45,957 bases of DNA from Psittacicella gerlachiana (GTDB lineage: Bacteria; Pseudomonadota; Gammaproteobacteria; Enterobacterales; Psittacicellaceae), in the NCBI RefSeq assembly GCF_003585965.1, contig NZ_NRJF01000020.1, positions 1 through 45,957 on the forward strand. Direction: 5' to 3'. Position numbers and translations under genes: made by a program. The notes beneath the pieces are model-generated. The model was given only the letters and a program-made list of their open reading frames with translations, was not told the DNA's origin and made no database searches. Every line of letters begins with the position of its first letter. The first letter of the stretch is position 1. This document shows, in pieces, positions 26,401 to 38,400 of this stretch.

Positions 26401-29400
26401 CTTTAACTGTTGCTTTAGTTAAGGTTACATTACCTGAGGTAGCTTCAACTTGAGCATCACCATTTATAGCTGTTACGTTTACATTAGTTGCAGTTACATT
26501 TTGACCTTTAACTGTAGCGTTACCAGAAGTAGCTGTTACATTAGAGTCAGTTAAGCTTACATTGCCACCTGTCGCTGTAACATTTGCATTATTACCTTTA
26601 ACTGTTGCTTTAGTTAAGGTTACATTACCTGCGGTAGCTTCTACTTGAGCATCACCACTTGTAGCGGTTACGTTTGTATTGGTTGCTTCTACATTTTTAC
26701 CTTTAACTGTAGCAGTGCCTGCAGTAGCTGTTACATTAGATCCGGTTAAGCTTGCTTTACCATTAGTTGCATTAACTGTAGCATGCTTACCTGTAACATT
26801 TGTATTAGATAAGCTTACATTTGTACCACTTACACTTGCGTTTTGATCTGAAGTTACATTTGTATTACTTAATGTAGCATTACCACTTGTAGCTTCAACT
26901 TTAGCGTCTCCGCCTTTAGCTGTTACATTTGCATTGGTTGCTTCTACGCTTTGACCTTTAACTGTAGCAGTACCTGCAGTAGCTGTTACATTAGATCCGG
27001 TTAGGCTTGCTTTACCGTTAGTTGCATTAACTGTAGCATGCTTACCTGTAACATTTGCTTTGGTTAAGCTTACATTAGTACCACTTACACTTGCGTTTTG
27101 ATCTGAAGTTACATTTGTATTGCTTAATGTTGCATTACCACTTGTAGCTTCAACTTTAGCATCTCCGCCTTTAGCTGTTACGTTTGCATTGGTTGCTTCT
27201 ACGCTTTGACCTTTAACTGTAGCCACACCTTCTGTAGCATTTACGTTAGAGCCAGTTAAGCTCGCTTTACCGTTAGTTGCATTAACTGTAGCATGCTTAC
27301 CTGTAACATTTGTATTAGATAAGCTTACATTTGTACCACTTACGCTTGCATTTTGATCTGAAGTTACATTTGTATTGCTTAATGTAGCATTACCACTTGT
27401 AGCTTCAACTTTAGCGTCTCCGCCTTTAGCTGTTACATTTGCATTGGTTGCTTCTACGCTTTGACCTTTAACCGTAGCTACACCTTCTGTAGCATTTACG
27501 TTAGAGCCAATTACGCTTGCTTTACCATTAGTTGCATTAACTGTAGCATTTGAACCTTTAACAGTTGCTTTAGTTAAGCTTACGTTATTACCACTAACAC
27601 TTGCATTTTGGTTAGAGGTTACATTTACATTATTTAAGGTTGCGTTACCATTAGTTGCTTCAACTTTAGCGTCACCTGTAGTAGCAGTTACATTTGAGTC
27701 AGTTAGACTTGCATTACCATTGCTTGCAGAAACTGTAGCTGAAGTACCATTTACAGTAGCATTCACTAGAGTTACGTCTTTACCAGTAACTTTTGCTTCT
27801 GCAGTTGCATTAACCGTAGCATTATTTAAGTCTGCAGTACCAGTTCTTGCATCTACACTAGCACTACCTTTAGTAGCAGTTACAGTAGCATTGTTTAAGG
27901 TTACTCCAGTACCTACAACACTTACATTATCACCTGACACGCTAGTATTCGCACTGAGACTTACTGCACCTGCCGAAGCATTAACAGTTGCATTTCCTGC
28001 TTTAGTAGTAATTGTAGTGTTAGTAGCAGTAACTCCAGTAGTTGCATTTACGGCTACACCAGTAGCTGCATTTAGAGTAGAGTTCTCTAAAGTTGCATTA
28101 CCATTGGTCGCATTAACGGTTACATTACCAGTGTTACCTGTTAAGTTTGATTGACTAACATTTACGCTATTAGCAGTAATGTTAATTGATCTACCAGCTT
28201 CTAAGTTAGTCTTATTAGCTACTTTAACTTCACCAGCAGAAGAAGTTAAGTTGATATCAAGTTTAGCTTTCGCTGTAACCCCAGAAACATTTACTCCTGC
28301 AGAACCACTTGCACTTACATTACCAGCAGTTGCATTTAAAGTTGCACCAGTAATGTTAGTATTTACTGTAGCTGTATTACCAATAGATACATCACCTTTA
28401 GTAGCTGCTAAAGTACCATTGGTAATATCAATTGAGCTACCACGAACAAAGGTATGGTTCGCCGCATTTGCACTGAGGTTGTAAAGATTTACGGCTTGAG
28501 TTGCACAAATAGTGATGTTTTCACTAGTTGCCGTAGCAGTACTATTGCCAACTTGAACATCTTTACCAGCTAATACTACTGCCGTACCATTAACCTGAGT
28601 TTTCTCTAAACCTAGGTTCGCAGTTGCCGTTAGGTTCACTTCACCTTTTGCAGTTAAGTTCGAAGTAGTAGCACTAATGTTATTTGCTTTAACTACTAAG
28701 CTATTTTGCGTAGCAGCAACATTAGCATTGCTAAAGCTTACATTGTTTTTAACGTCTACATTTACAGACTTAGCAGTTACATTAGTGTTGCTAACTTGTA
28801 AGTTAGAGTCGATAGCCGTTGTACTGAAGTTTACATTACCATTCTTCGCTTCTACTACCGAGTTCTCTAAAGTAATGTTATTTGCCGCTTTAAAGTCCAC
28901 ACTACTACTTGTTGAAGTATAGTTACCACCACTTGCAGTAATGTTACCCTTAGTTGCACTTACCACTACTTGGTTCGTTGCACTTACTCCTGATTTATCA
29001 AGACTGATATTACCAGTTTCAGCAGTTACCGTAGCCTTGTCTCCAGCTTTTAATTGCGTATTTGGTAGAGATACATTACCTGTAGCAACTACCGTAATGT
29101 TAGCACCAGCAGTTACTTGAGCCTGTTGACCATTTGTTCCGCCATTTACGATATCTTGTTTAGCAACAAGACTAACGTTACCACCAGCATTCATAGGCAC
29201 ACTACTAAAGGTTAAGTTACCTACTGTAGCATTTACCTTAATGTCTTTAGTTGCATTAATTGTTGAATCGGTTAGGGTAACATTACCACCTTGAAGATTT
29301 GCTGATCCTGTAGCATTTACATTCGAACCTCCAGTTACACTTAAGTTAACTGTTGCGGTTAGATTTACGTCACCTGCACTTGAGGTTAAGTTAGTATTGT

Positions 29401-32400
29401 CTACAGAGATATTTAATGCACTAACTTCTAAGGTATTCACTGAAGAAACATTAGATGATGCAAAGGTTACATTATTTTTTACATCAACTTTTACAGTGTT
29501 TGCAGTTACATTCGAAGAGCTTACCTCTAAGTTAGAGTTAGCACTTGACGCCGTAAAGTTCACACTTCCACTAGTTGCGTTAACTACAGAGTTACTAATA
29601 GTTATATTATTAGCAGCAACAAAGTCTACATTACTATTATCTGAAACATAGTTCCCGCCTTTAGCAGTAATATTACCTTTACTTGCCTTAACTACCACTG
29701 AGTTCTTCGCACTCACGCCAGAGTTATCTAAATTAACATCTCCATTTGTCGCTGTTACATTAGCTTGATCACCAGCTTTTAATTGCGTATTAGGTAAAGC
29801 AACATTACCTGTAGCTAATACCGTAATATTACCACCAGCAGTTACTTCCGCACGCTCATCAGCTTTACCACCATTAACTATATCTTTAGTTGCGGTTAAA
29901 GTGATATTGCCAGTTGCATTCATTGGCGAAGCATTAAAGGTTAAATTACCTTGGGTTGCATTGACATTGATGTCTTTTTTCGCAGTAACTGCAGAATTTG
30001 CTAGAGTTACGTTGCCTCCTACAAGGTTCGCTGAACCCGTAGCATTTACTTTTGAACCATTAGTTACACTTAGGTTCACGATTGCGGTTAGATTTACATC
30101 ACCAGCCGTTGAAGTTAAGTTAGTGTTATTTGCACTAATGTTATTTGCAGACACTTTGAGGCTTTCTTTTGAAAGAACTTTACTGTCCGCTAAAGTAACA
30201 TTATCTTTTACGGCAATATCTACGATACCTTGAGCAGCCGAGATATTAGTGTTAGTTGCACTGAAGTCACCTTCTTTAGCGTTGATTGCAACTTTACCAC
30301 CAACATTGGTTACCGTGATATTCGTGCCAGTAGCATTGATATCACCAGTAGTTGCAGTAACGTTCACTTCAGTTTTTGCGGTTAGGTTTGTACCGTTACC
30401 TAAGGTTACGCTAGTAGCGTTAACTTTAGTAACTGAGCCGTTTACACTCGCATTATTAATTTCTGCTGAACCATTTGTTGCGTTTACTGAAGCAACATTT
30501 GTTGCATTAACTTCACCGCCGGTAATAGATACATTTACCCCTGTAACAGTTGCATTACCTGAAGTAGCATTTACGCTACTACCTTTAAGGGTAGCATTAC
30601 CAGAAGTTGCACTTACGGTTGCATTAGTACCTTTAACTAGAGAGTCTGTTAAGTTTACAGAACCACCAGTTACACTTGCATTCTTGTCTGCAGTTACATT
30701 TGTATTAGTTAAAGTTGCATTTCCGGTTGTAGCTTCTACTACTGCATCACCACCTGTAGCACTTACATTAGATTGACTTATAGTCGCATCTTTTTGAGCC
30801 ACAACTTGAGCTTTACCACTAGTAGCACTTACGTTGCTACCTGTAAGCGCTGCATTGCCGGTAGTTGCATTTACAGTCGCATTAGAACCTTTAACTTGAG
30901 CAGTAGTTAAGTTTACAGAACCTGCAATTACACTTGCATTGTTACTATCTGAAGTTACATTTGCATTAGTTAAAGTCGCATTACCTGATTTAGCCTCTAC
31001 CTTAGCATCACCACCTGTAGCACTTACGTTACTACCTGTAAGCGTTGCATTACCGGTAGTTGCATTTACAGTTGCTGTTTTACCTTTAACTTGAGCAGTC
31101 GTTAAGTTTACAGAGCCAGCAATTACACTTGCATTGTTACTATCTGAAGTTACATTTGCATTAGTTAAAGTTGCATTTCCTAATTTAGCTTCTACTGAAG
31201 CCTCACCATCTGTAGCACTTACATTGCTACCTGTAAGCGTTGCGTTTCCGGTAGTTGCATTTACAGTTGCTGTTTTACCTTTAACTTGAGCAGTAGTTAA
31301 GTTTACAGAGCCAGCAATTACACTTGCATTGTTGCTATCTGAAGTTACATTTGCATTAGTTAAAGTCGCATTTCCTAATTTAGCTTCTACTGAAGCATCA
31401 CCACCTGTAGCACTTACGTTGCTATCTGTAAGCGTTGCGTTTCCGGTAGTTGCATTTACAGTTGCTGTTTTACCTTTAACTTGAGAGCTTGTTAAGTCTA
31501 CAGAAGCACCTTGAACGCTTGTACTATTGTCTGAAGTTACATTTGCATTCGTTAGAGTTGCATTGCCTGATTTAGCTTCTACCGTAGCATCTCCACCTGT
31601 AGCACTTACATTAGATTGACTTATAGTCACATCTTTTTGTGCTACAACTTGTGCTTTACCATCAGCAGCACTTACATTACTGCCTGTAAGAGTTGCATTC
31701 TCGGTAGTTGCGTTTACAGTTGCTGTTTTACCTTTAACTTGAGAAGTAGTTAAGTCTACAGAACCAGCAGTTACACTTGCAGCTTTATTTGTAGAAGTAA
31801 CGTTTGCGTTAACTAAAGTCGCTTTACCTTTAATTGCACTTACATTCGCTTCACCATCTTGTGAACTTACATTTGTGTTACTTAAAGTTGCGTTACCGGC
31901 TCTCGCTTCTACTTTAGCGTCACCAGTTTGTGCAGTTACATTTGAACTCGTTAAGTTAACATCTTTTTCTGCAGTTACTAATGCTTCTCCTGTAGATGCA
32001 CTTACATTACTTGAAGTTAAAGTTGCACTACCTGAAGTTGCATTAACTTTAGCTGCTGTACCTTTTACTACAGAGTTAGCTAACTCTACAGATCCACCAG
32101 TTACACTTGCAGTATTACTATCCGCAGATACTTTAGAGTTAGTTAATGAAGCTGTACCACTAGTTGCAGTAACATTTGCTTCTCCTTGTAGTGAGGTTAC
32201 ATTAGCATTAGATAGAGTAGCTTCTGAACCAGTTACTTTTGCTTCACCAGTAGTCGCACTTACATTACTATCAGTTATGCTAGCTTTGCCGTTTGCGGTC
32301 ACACTTGCTGAATTACCAGCTACATTTGAGTTGGTAACCTTAGCTTCGCCTGAAGTTGCCTCAACTGTTGCTGCACCTTGTTGTGAAGTTACATTTGCAT

Positions 32401-35400
32401 TAGATAGAGTAGCTTCCGTACCAGTTACTTTTGCTTCACCTGTAGTCGCACTTACATTACTATCAGTTACGCTAGCTTTGCCGTTTGTTGCGGTCACGCT
32501 TGCTGAAGTACCAGCTACATTTGAGTTGGTAACCTTAGCGTCACCTGAAGTTGCCTCAACTGTTGCTACACCTTGTTGTGAAGTTACATTAGCATTAGAT
32601 AGAGTAGTCTCTGTACCAGTTACTTTTGCTTCACCTGTAGATGCACTTACGTTACTATCTGTTACATTTGCTTTACCGTTTGTAGCATTTACACTTGCTG
32701 AAGTACCAGCTACTTTTGAGTTAGTAACATTAGCGTCGCCTGAAGTTGCTGTAACTGTTGCGGTATTTTCTGTAGAAGTAACATTTGCTTTGCTTAAGTC
32801 TACAGAGTTACCTGTTACTGAAGCTGTACCTGTGCTTGCAGTTACATTTATATCTTTTAAGGTAGCTTTGCCACTAGTCGCAGTAACTGTTGCTGTTTCC
32901 CCTTTTACAGTTACGTTTGTAAGCTCAGTTGCTGTGCTTGCACTTACATTAGCTAATTTTGTAGCTACTACTGAGGCATTATTTAGGGTAGCCTTGCCCG
33001 AGATTGCTGTCACTACAGCATCCCCTGAAGTTGCATTTACTTCTGTATTCGTTAAATTCGCATCACCAGCTTTCGTGGTAACAGTTGCATTAGCACCCTT
33101 AACGGTTACGTTAGATAAAGTTGCTCCTGTAGCAGCATTTACTGAAGCATTCACCGCAGCTGTTAACGTAGAGTTATCTAAAGTTGCAGTACCCTTAGTT
33201 GCATTAACAGTTACATTACCTGCTGTACCGGTAAACGTAGATTGATTTACAGTTACACATTGAGCAGTAATGTTAATTGATCTACCTGCTTCTAAATTAG
33301 TCTTATTAGCTACTTTAACTTCACCTGCAGAAGAGGTTAAGTTGATATCTAGACCTGCTTTCACAGTAACACCAGAAACATTCACTCCTGCAGAACCACT
33401 TGCACTCACATTACCTGCGGTTGCAGTTAAAGTTGCACCAGTGATGTTAGTATGAGCTGTGCTTAAACCACCTACTGACACATCACCTTTAGTTGCAGCT
33501 AAAGTGCCATTAGTAATATCAATTGAACTACCACGCACAAAAGTATGGTTCGCCGCATTTGCACTGAGGTTGTAAAGTTTTACAGCTTGAGTTGCACAAA
33601 TAGTGATGTTTTCACTAGTTGAAGTAGCGGTACTATTGCCAACTTTAACATCTTTACCTGCAAATACTACTGAAGTTCCATTTACTTTAGTTTGCTCTAA
33701 ACCTAGGTTCTCTGTTGCAGTTAGGTTAACTTCACCCGTCGCTGTAAGATTAGAAGAAGTAGCATTAATGTTATTCGCTTTAACTACAAGACTATTTGCC
33801 GTAGCAGCTACATTAGCATTACTAAAGGTTACATTGTTTTGTACATCAACATTTACTTTAGTTGCAGTTACATTAGTGTTGCTAACTTTTAAGTTAGAAC
33901 CTGCAGAAGTTGCACTAAAGTTTACTTGACCTTTCTGCGCAGCCACTACCGATTTATCAATGGTAATGTTGTTAGATGCAATAAAGTCTACATTCTCATT
34001 GGTAGAAGTATAGTTACCACCTGAAGCAGAAATATTACCGGTAGAAGCATTTACCACTACTTTGTTCACTGCACTCACGCCTGAGTTATCAAGATTTACA
34101 TCTCCTGATTTAGCTACAACTGCAGCATGATTACCCGCTTGTAACTGCGCATTAGGTAATAACACATTACCATTTGCGGTTACAGTGATATTTTCTTTTG
34201 CGGTAACTTTTGCTTGTGCACCACTGGTATCGCCATTAACAATATTTTGTTTCGCACTCAGGCTAATGCTTCCTTGAGCAGAATCCATTGGAGAACCACT
34301 AAATGTTAGATTACCTGTAGTTGCATTTACAGTAATGTCTTGTTGAGCGGTTACTGAAGATTTAGTTAAGGTTACATTCGCACCGTAAAGGTTAGCAGCC
34401 TGTTGTGCATTTACTGCAGAGTTATCTTTTAATTCAAGATTGTTACTTGCGGTGAGGTTTACATCCCCCGCAGTTGAAGTAAATGCGGTATTGGTTGCAT
34501 TAATGTTTTGAGCATTTACTTTAAGAGCATCTTGAGATACTACTTTACTGTCAGTTAGGTTAACATCTTTGCCTACTTTAATCTCCACACTACCTGTAGC
34601 AGCTGTGAGATTAGAGTTGTTACCGATTAAGCTTCCTTGCTGCGCATCAACTACCACTTTACCAGCAGATGCGGTTGCGGTGAGGTTAGTGTCACTAACA
34701 TCAATGTTACCCGTAGTTGCAGTTAAATTAACTTCATCTTGTCCAGTTACTGTCGTACCTTGTGAAGTCGTAATACTTGTCCCTTGAACTTTAGCGGTAG
34801 TACCGTTAACGCTCGTATTTACTAGATTCACAGTTTCTGAAGTTGCCTCTACAAGAGCTTGTCCTGCAGTTGCATTCACTTGGCTGTCAGTTAAAGACAC
34901 AGACGATCCCTGTACAGTGGCACTAGTACCACGTACTTGAGAATTTTGACTTAGAGTTACAGCATCTGTAGCTTGAACTGTTGCAGTTCCTTCAGTTGAG
35001 GTAACAGAAACATTAGCTCCAGTAACACTACCGCTGGTAGCTTTTACTTGAGCACTGGTTGTACCGTTAACTTTAACGTCAGTTAAAGTTGCAGCTCCTG
35101 CTGAAGTATTTACATTTGCAGTGCTACCTTGAACACTTAAATTCGTTGCCGTTACTGAAGCACCAACTACACTTGCATCTTGCGTAGCAGTTACGCTAGT
35201 ATTATCTAAAGTCGCCACACCAGTTCTTGCATCTACTTTAGCACTGCCTGCAATTGCCTCTACACTTGCATTACCAAGAGTTACACCTGTACCTTCTACA
35301 GTTGCACGTTTACCTCTAACCTTAGATTTATTACTTAAAGTTACAGCACCATCTGAAGCATTTACGCTTGCAACTCCTTCTGAAGAAGTGATTGTAGAGT

Positions 35401-38400
35401 TAGTTGCAGTCACGCTTGAAGACGCATTAACCTCTGCTCCTGTTTTACCAGAAACATTAGCATCTGTTAGAGTTACAGCTCCCGCTTGTGCTTCAACTTT
35501 TGTCGAGCCATTACTTGAAGTAATGCTTGCGTTATTTACTGCTACCTCGCCAGCATAAGAATTAATAGTTGCTCCTAGATTTCCAGATAGGGTTGCGTTT
35601 TTAACTTCAAGTTTATCAGTAGCAGTAACCATTAAAGTACCTTCAGTAGCCGTTACTGTACTATCAGTTACATTTAAGCCTTTACCTGAAGTAATAGTTG
35701 CATCATTACCTGCGGTGAGACTTGAGTTCTCTACTGCAGCTTTACCTGAAGCAAAAGCACTGATATCAACTTTAGAATCAATATTACTATCTTTGATTAA
35801 GAGTTGGTTATCTTGATCTACATAGGTGTAATCTACATCTTGCTGTAACTGTACTTCATTCGCTTTAATGCTAGAGTTAGTAATATTAAGGTTCTCACTT
35901 GATCCTACACTTACAGTTTGATTTGCGGTTAAGTTTGAGCCATCAACATTAATTGAACCTTTAGCATCTGTGCCGTTATTAGCAAGAGTAATGCCCTCTG
36001 TAGTTGCAGTTAAGTTCGAATTATTGGTGATATTAATGTCTTTAGTTGCTTCTACTTCGATATTTGTTGCAGTTACATTAGAAGCATTTACTTCAAGACT
36101 ACCTACCGTAAATTTAACTTCAGCTCCTGCGGTAACATTACTTTGTTTTAAGTTCGCACTATTTGCCACAAAGAATCGAGTTTCTTTTGCTGAATTAATG
36201 CTAGTGCTGGTTAAGTTCGCATTTCTTCCCGCATGAACTTCTAGAGTAGAGGTTTTAGTTGTAAATGAAACATTATCAATTTCTACATCTACAGTAGCAT
36301 TTAGACCTGTTGTAGTAGTTGCATTGAACGCAGACTTACCAGTTAAGCTAATATTTTGAGCGGTAATGTTAATTGAACGGGTTGCATCTATAGTTGTACC
36401 ATTACTAATATTTACATTACCTTGCGGAGCTGAAAGATTTACATCACGACCTGAAGTAATTTTTGTTCCTGAAACATTAACTTCGTTGTTACCACGTACA
36501 TTTACATCTGCATCTGTTCCTGTAGTTACAAGAGTTGCGTCTTTAATCGTTGCAGTTAAAGTACTTGCATTTCCTAAAGAAAGCTCTCCAGTGGTTGCAT
36601 TTAAAGTACCATTCTCTACGTTAATTGTTTGAGCACGTACTTCAATGCCTTGAGCACTGATATTACTATTATTGAAGTTTGTGGTCGTAGCCGCTTTAAT
36701 CGTTGCTTTACCACTTCTTGCAGTTACATTAGTACCTGTAAGAGTTGTTTGGCCAGCTGTTGACTCTAAATCAACTTGTTTACCTGACACACTTGAGTTA
36801 TTTACGGTTAAATCGCTAGATCCTTTAACGCTTGTCGTAGCAGTAGAGTTAACTTTTACTTGCTCTAGACTTACTGTAGCCCCAGTTACTACCGCATCTC
36901 CTGTGGTTGCATTTACTTCGGTTTTTTCTAAAGTTACTGCTTGACCAGAGATATTAACTTTAGCCCCCACAACTGCACTATTGTTCACAATGCTCACACT
37001 TGCTGCATTCACTAAAGTCTCTTTAGCTGCCGTAATGCAACCTAAGCTTGCATTGTCTACAATTAGGCTACTTGCATTAACTTTAGTTTGGGTAGTACCG
37101 TAAACCTTACTTGCTTGATTTATGGTCACACTCGAGCCGTTCACAGAAGTGTTAGCTCCTGTTACCGATGAAGTATTAGTAATGTTTACATTTTTACCTT
37201 CAACTGTAGTATTGAGACCTGCAATTACGGTAGAGCCATTAATATCCACACTATCTGTTGCCACTAGGCTTGTATTGCCTTGGGTTGCTTTAATTGCAGA
37301 GTTGTTAAGAACATTAATGATTTTTCCAGAAACTTTAGTATCTGCTGTTTTTGAGGCTGCGGTAGAGTTATCAACTAAAACACGATTATTTGCTTCTAGA
37401 CCTACTGAACCTTGTACCTCTAAAGTGGTATTAATCAGACTTAAATTATTTGCAGTTATGTTCAGGCTACGACCTACCTCGATGCTTGAGCTAGTAGCAC
37501 CTATCAGCGATACATTACCCTCTGGAGATGCTAAGTTCAGATCTAAACCAGTTTTGATCGTAGTATCGTTTACAGTGATATTTTGCGTTCCTGACAGACT
37601 TACATTACCTGCAGAAGCAGTTAGATTAGTACCTTTTACAGTTACTACTTCTTTGGTCGTTGCATTACCTAAGTTGATATCCCCTTGAGCTGAGTACACT
37701 GATGTACCACTGAGGTTAAGCTTATCTGCATACACACTTACCAGTTTTTGTGCAGAAAGATTAGAGTTAGTAAAGTTTGCATTACCTGTAGCACAAACCG
37801 TTAAATTCTCTTTAGCTCTTAAATCAGAACCTGTAGAGGTTAAAGCTCCTGTTTGGATATTAGTATAGCCAGCACTACTATTAATAGTTGAATCTGTAAC
37901 CGTCAGACTAGTTGTTGCACAGAAGTTAGTGCCACTAGTACTATTTATCACTGAGCCACTTTGTACCCTAGCTATAGCCACAGCAATATTGGTATATCCG
38001 GTGCTTGAGAAATTAGTACCATTAGAAGCAGTAAATGCTCTTACATTAGTAACTAAAATGTTTTTCGCACTTACATTAGTAGCACCAAGACCAAATACGT
38101 TGTACCCCTCAAAGCTAGCATTAACTTTAGCGGTAAAGTTAGAGTTATGGGTATAAAGAGTACCTGAAGTACCAACTACCGTAATGTTATTTCCACTAAA
38201 GTTACTATTACGCAGATTTGCTTTCGTACTATTAATCGTTAAGTTATTAGTTGCAGTTACAGTTGATTTTGCATCTGTATCTAGAGTAGTTGCGTTTAAG
38301 TTAACATCATTAGCCTTAATCGATGAGCTATTTACATCGAGATCAGGGGTATTTACATTTAATACCGTACCTGCACTTAGAGTAGAGGTATTAGTTACCG

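Larger units (their letters stand above)
3200..34290 (-). repeat. Macro-module region: coil arrays separated by conserved spacer blocks
   Basis: Through this part of the gene, variable arrays of short NAT/NVT coils alternate with a conserved block in fixed order: GNGTN...ATTGDI, a segment ending PMxA then DIVNG, LPNAQL, GGNY, NHTFVRG-SIDITNG, and (G)RSINITA. The NHTFVRG-type marker recurs near 33540, 28445, 21730, 18605, 13285, 9405, 5975 and, degenerate (DRVLVRS), near 4030, giving eight blocks 1.9 to 6.7 kb apart. The spacing differences come mostly from the number of array units and of 244-residue units between the blocks. Confidence 0.75.

Noticed and set aside
15500-32800. CRISPR-like regular spacing of repeats
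   Set aside because: The repeats are long (about 190 bp and more), contiguous, protein-coding and in frame; there are no short direct repeats with unique spacers and no cas genes.
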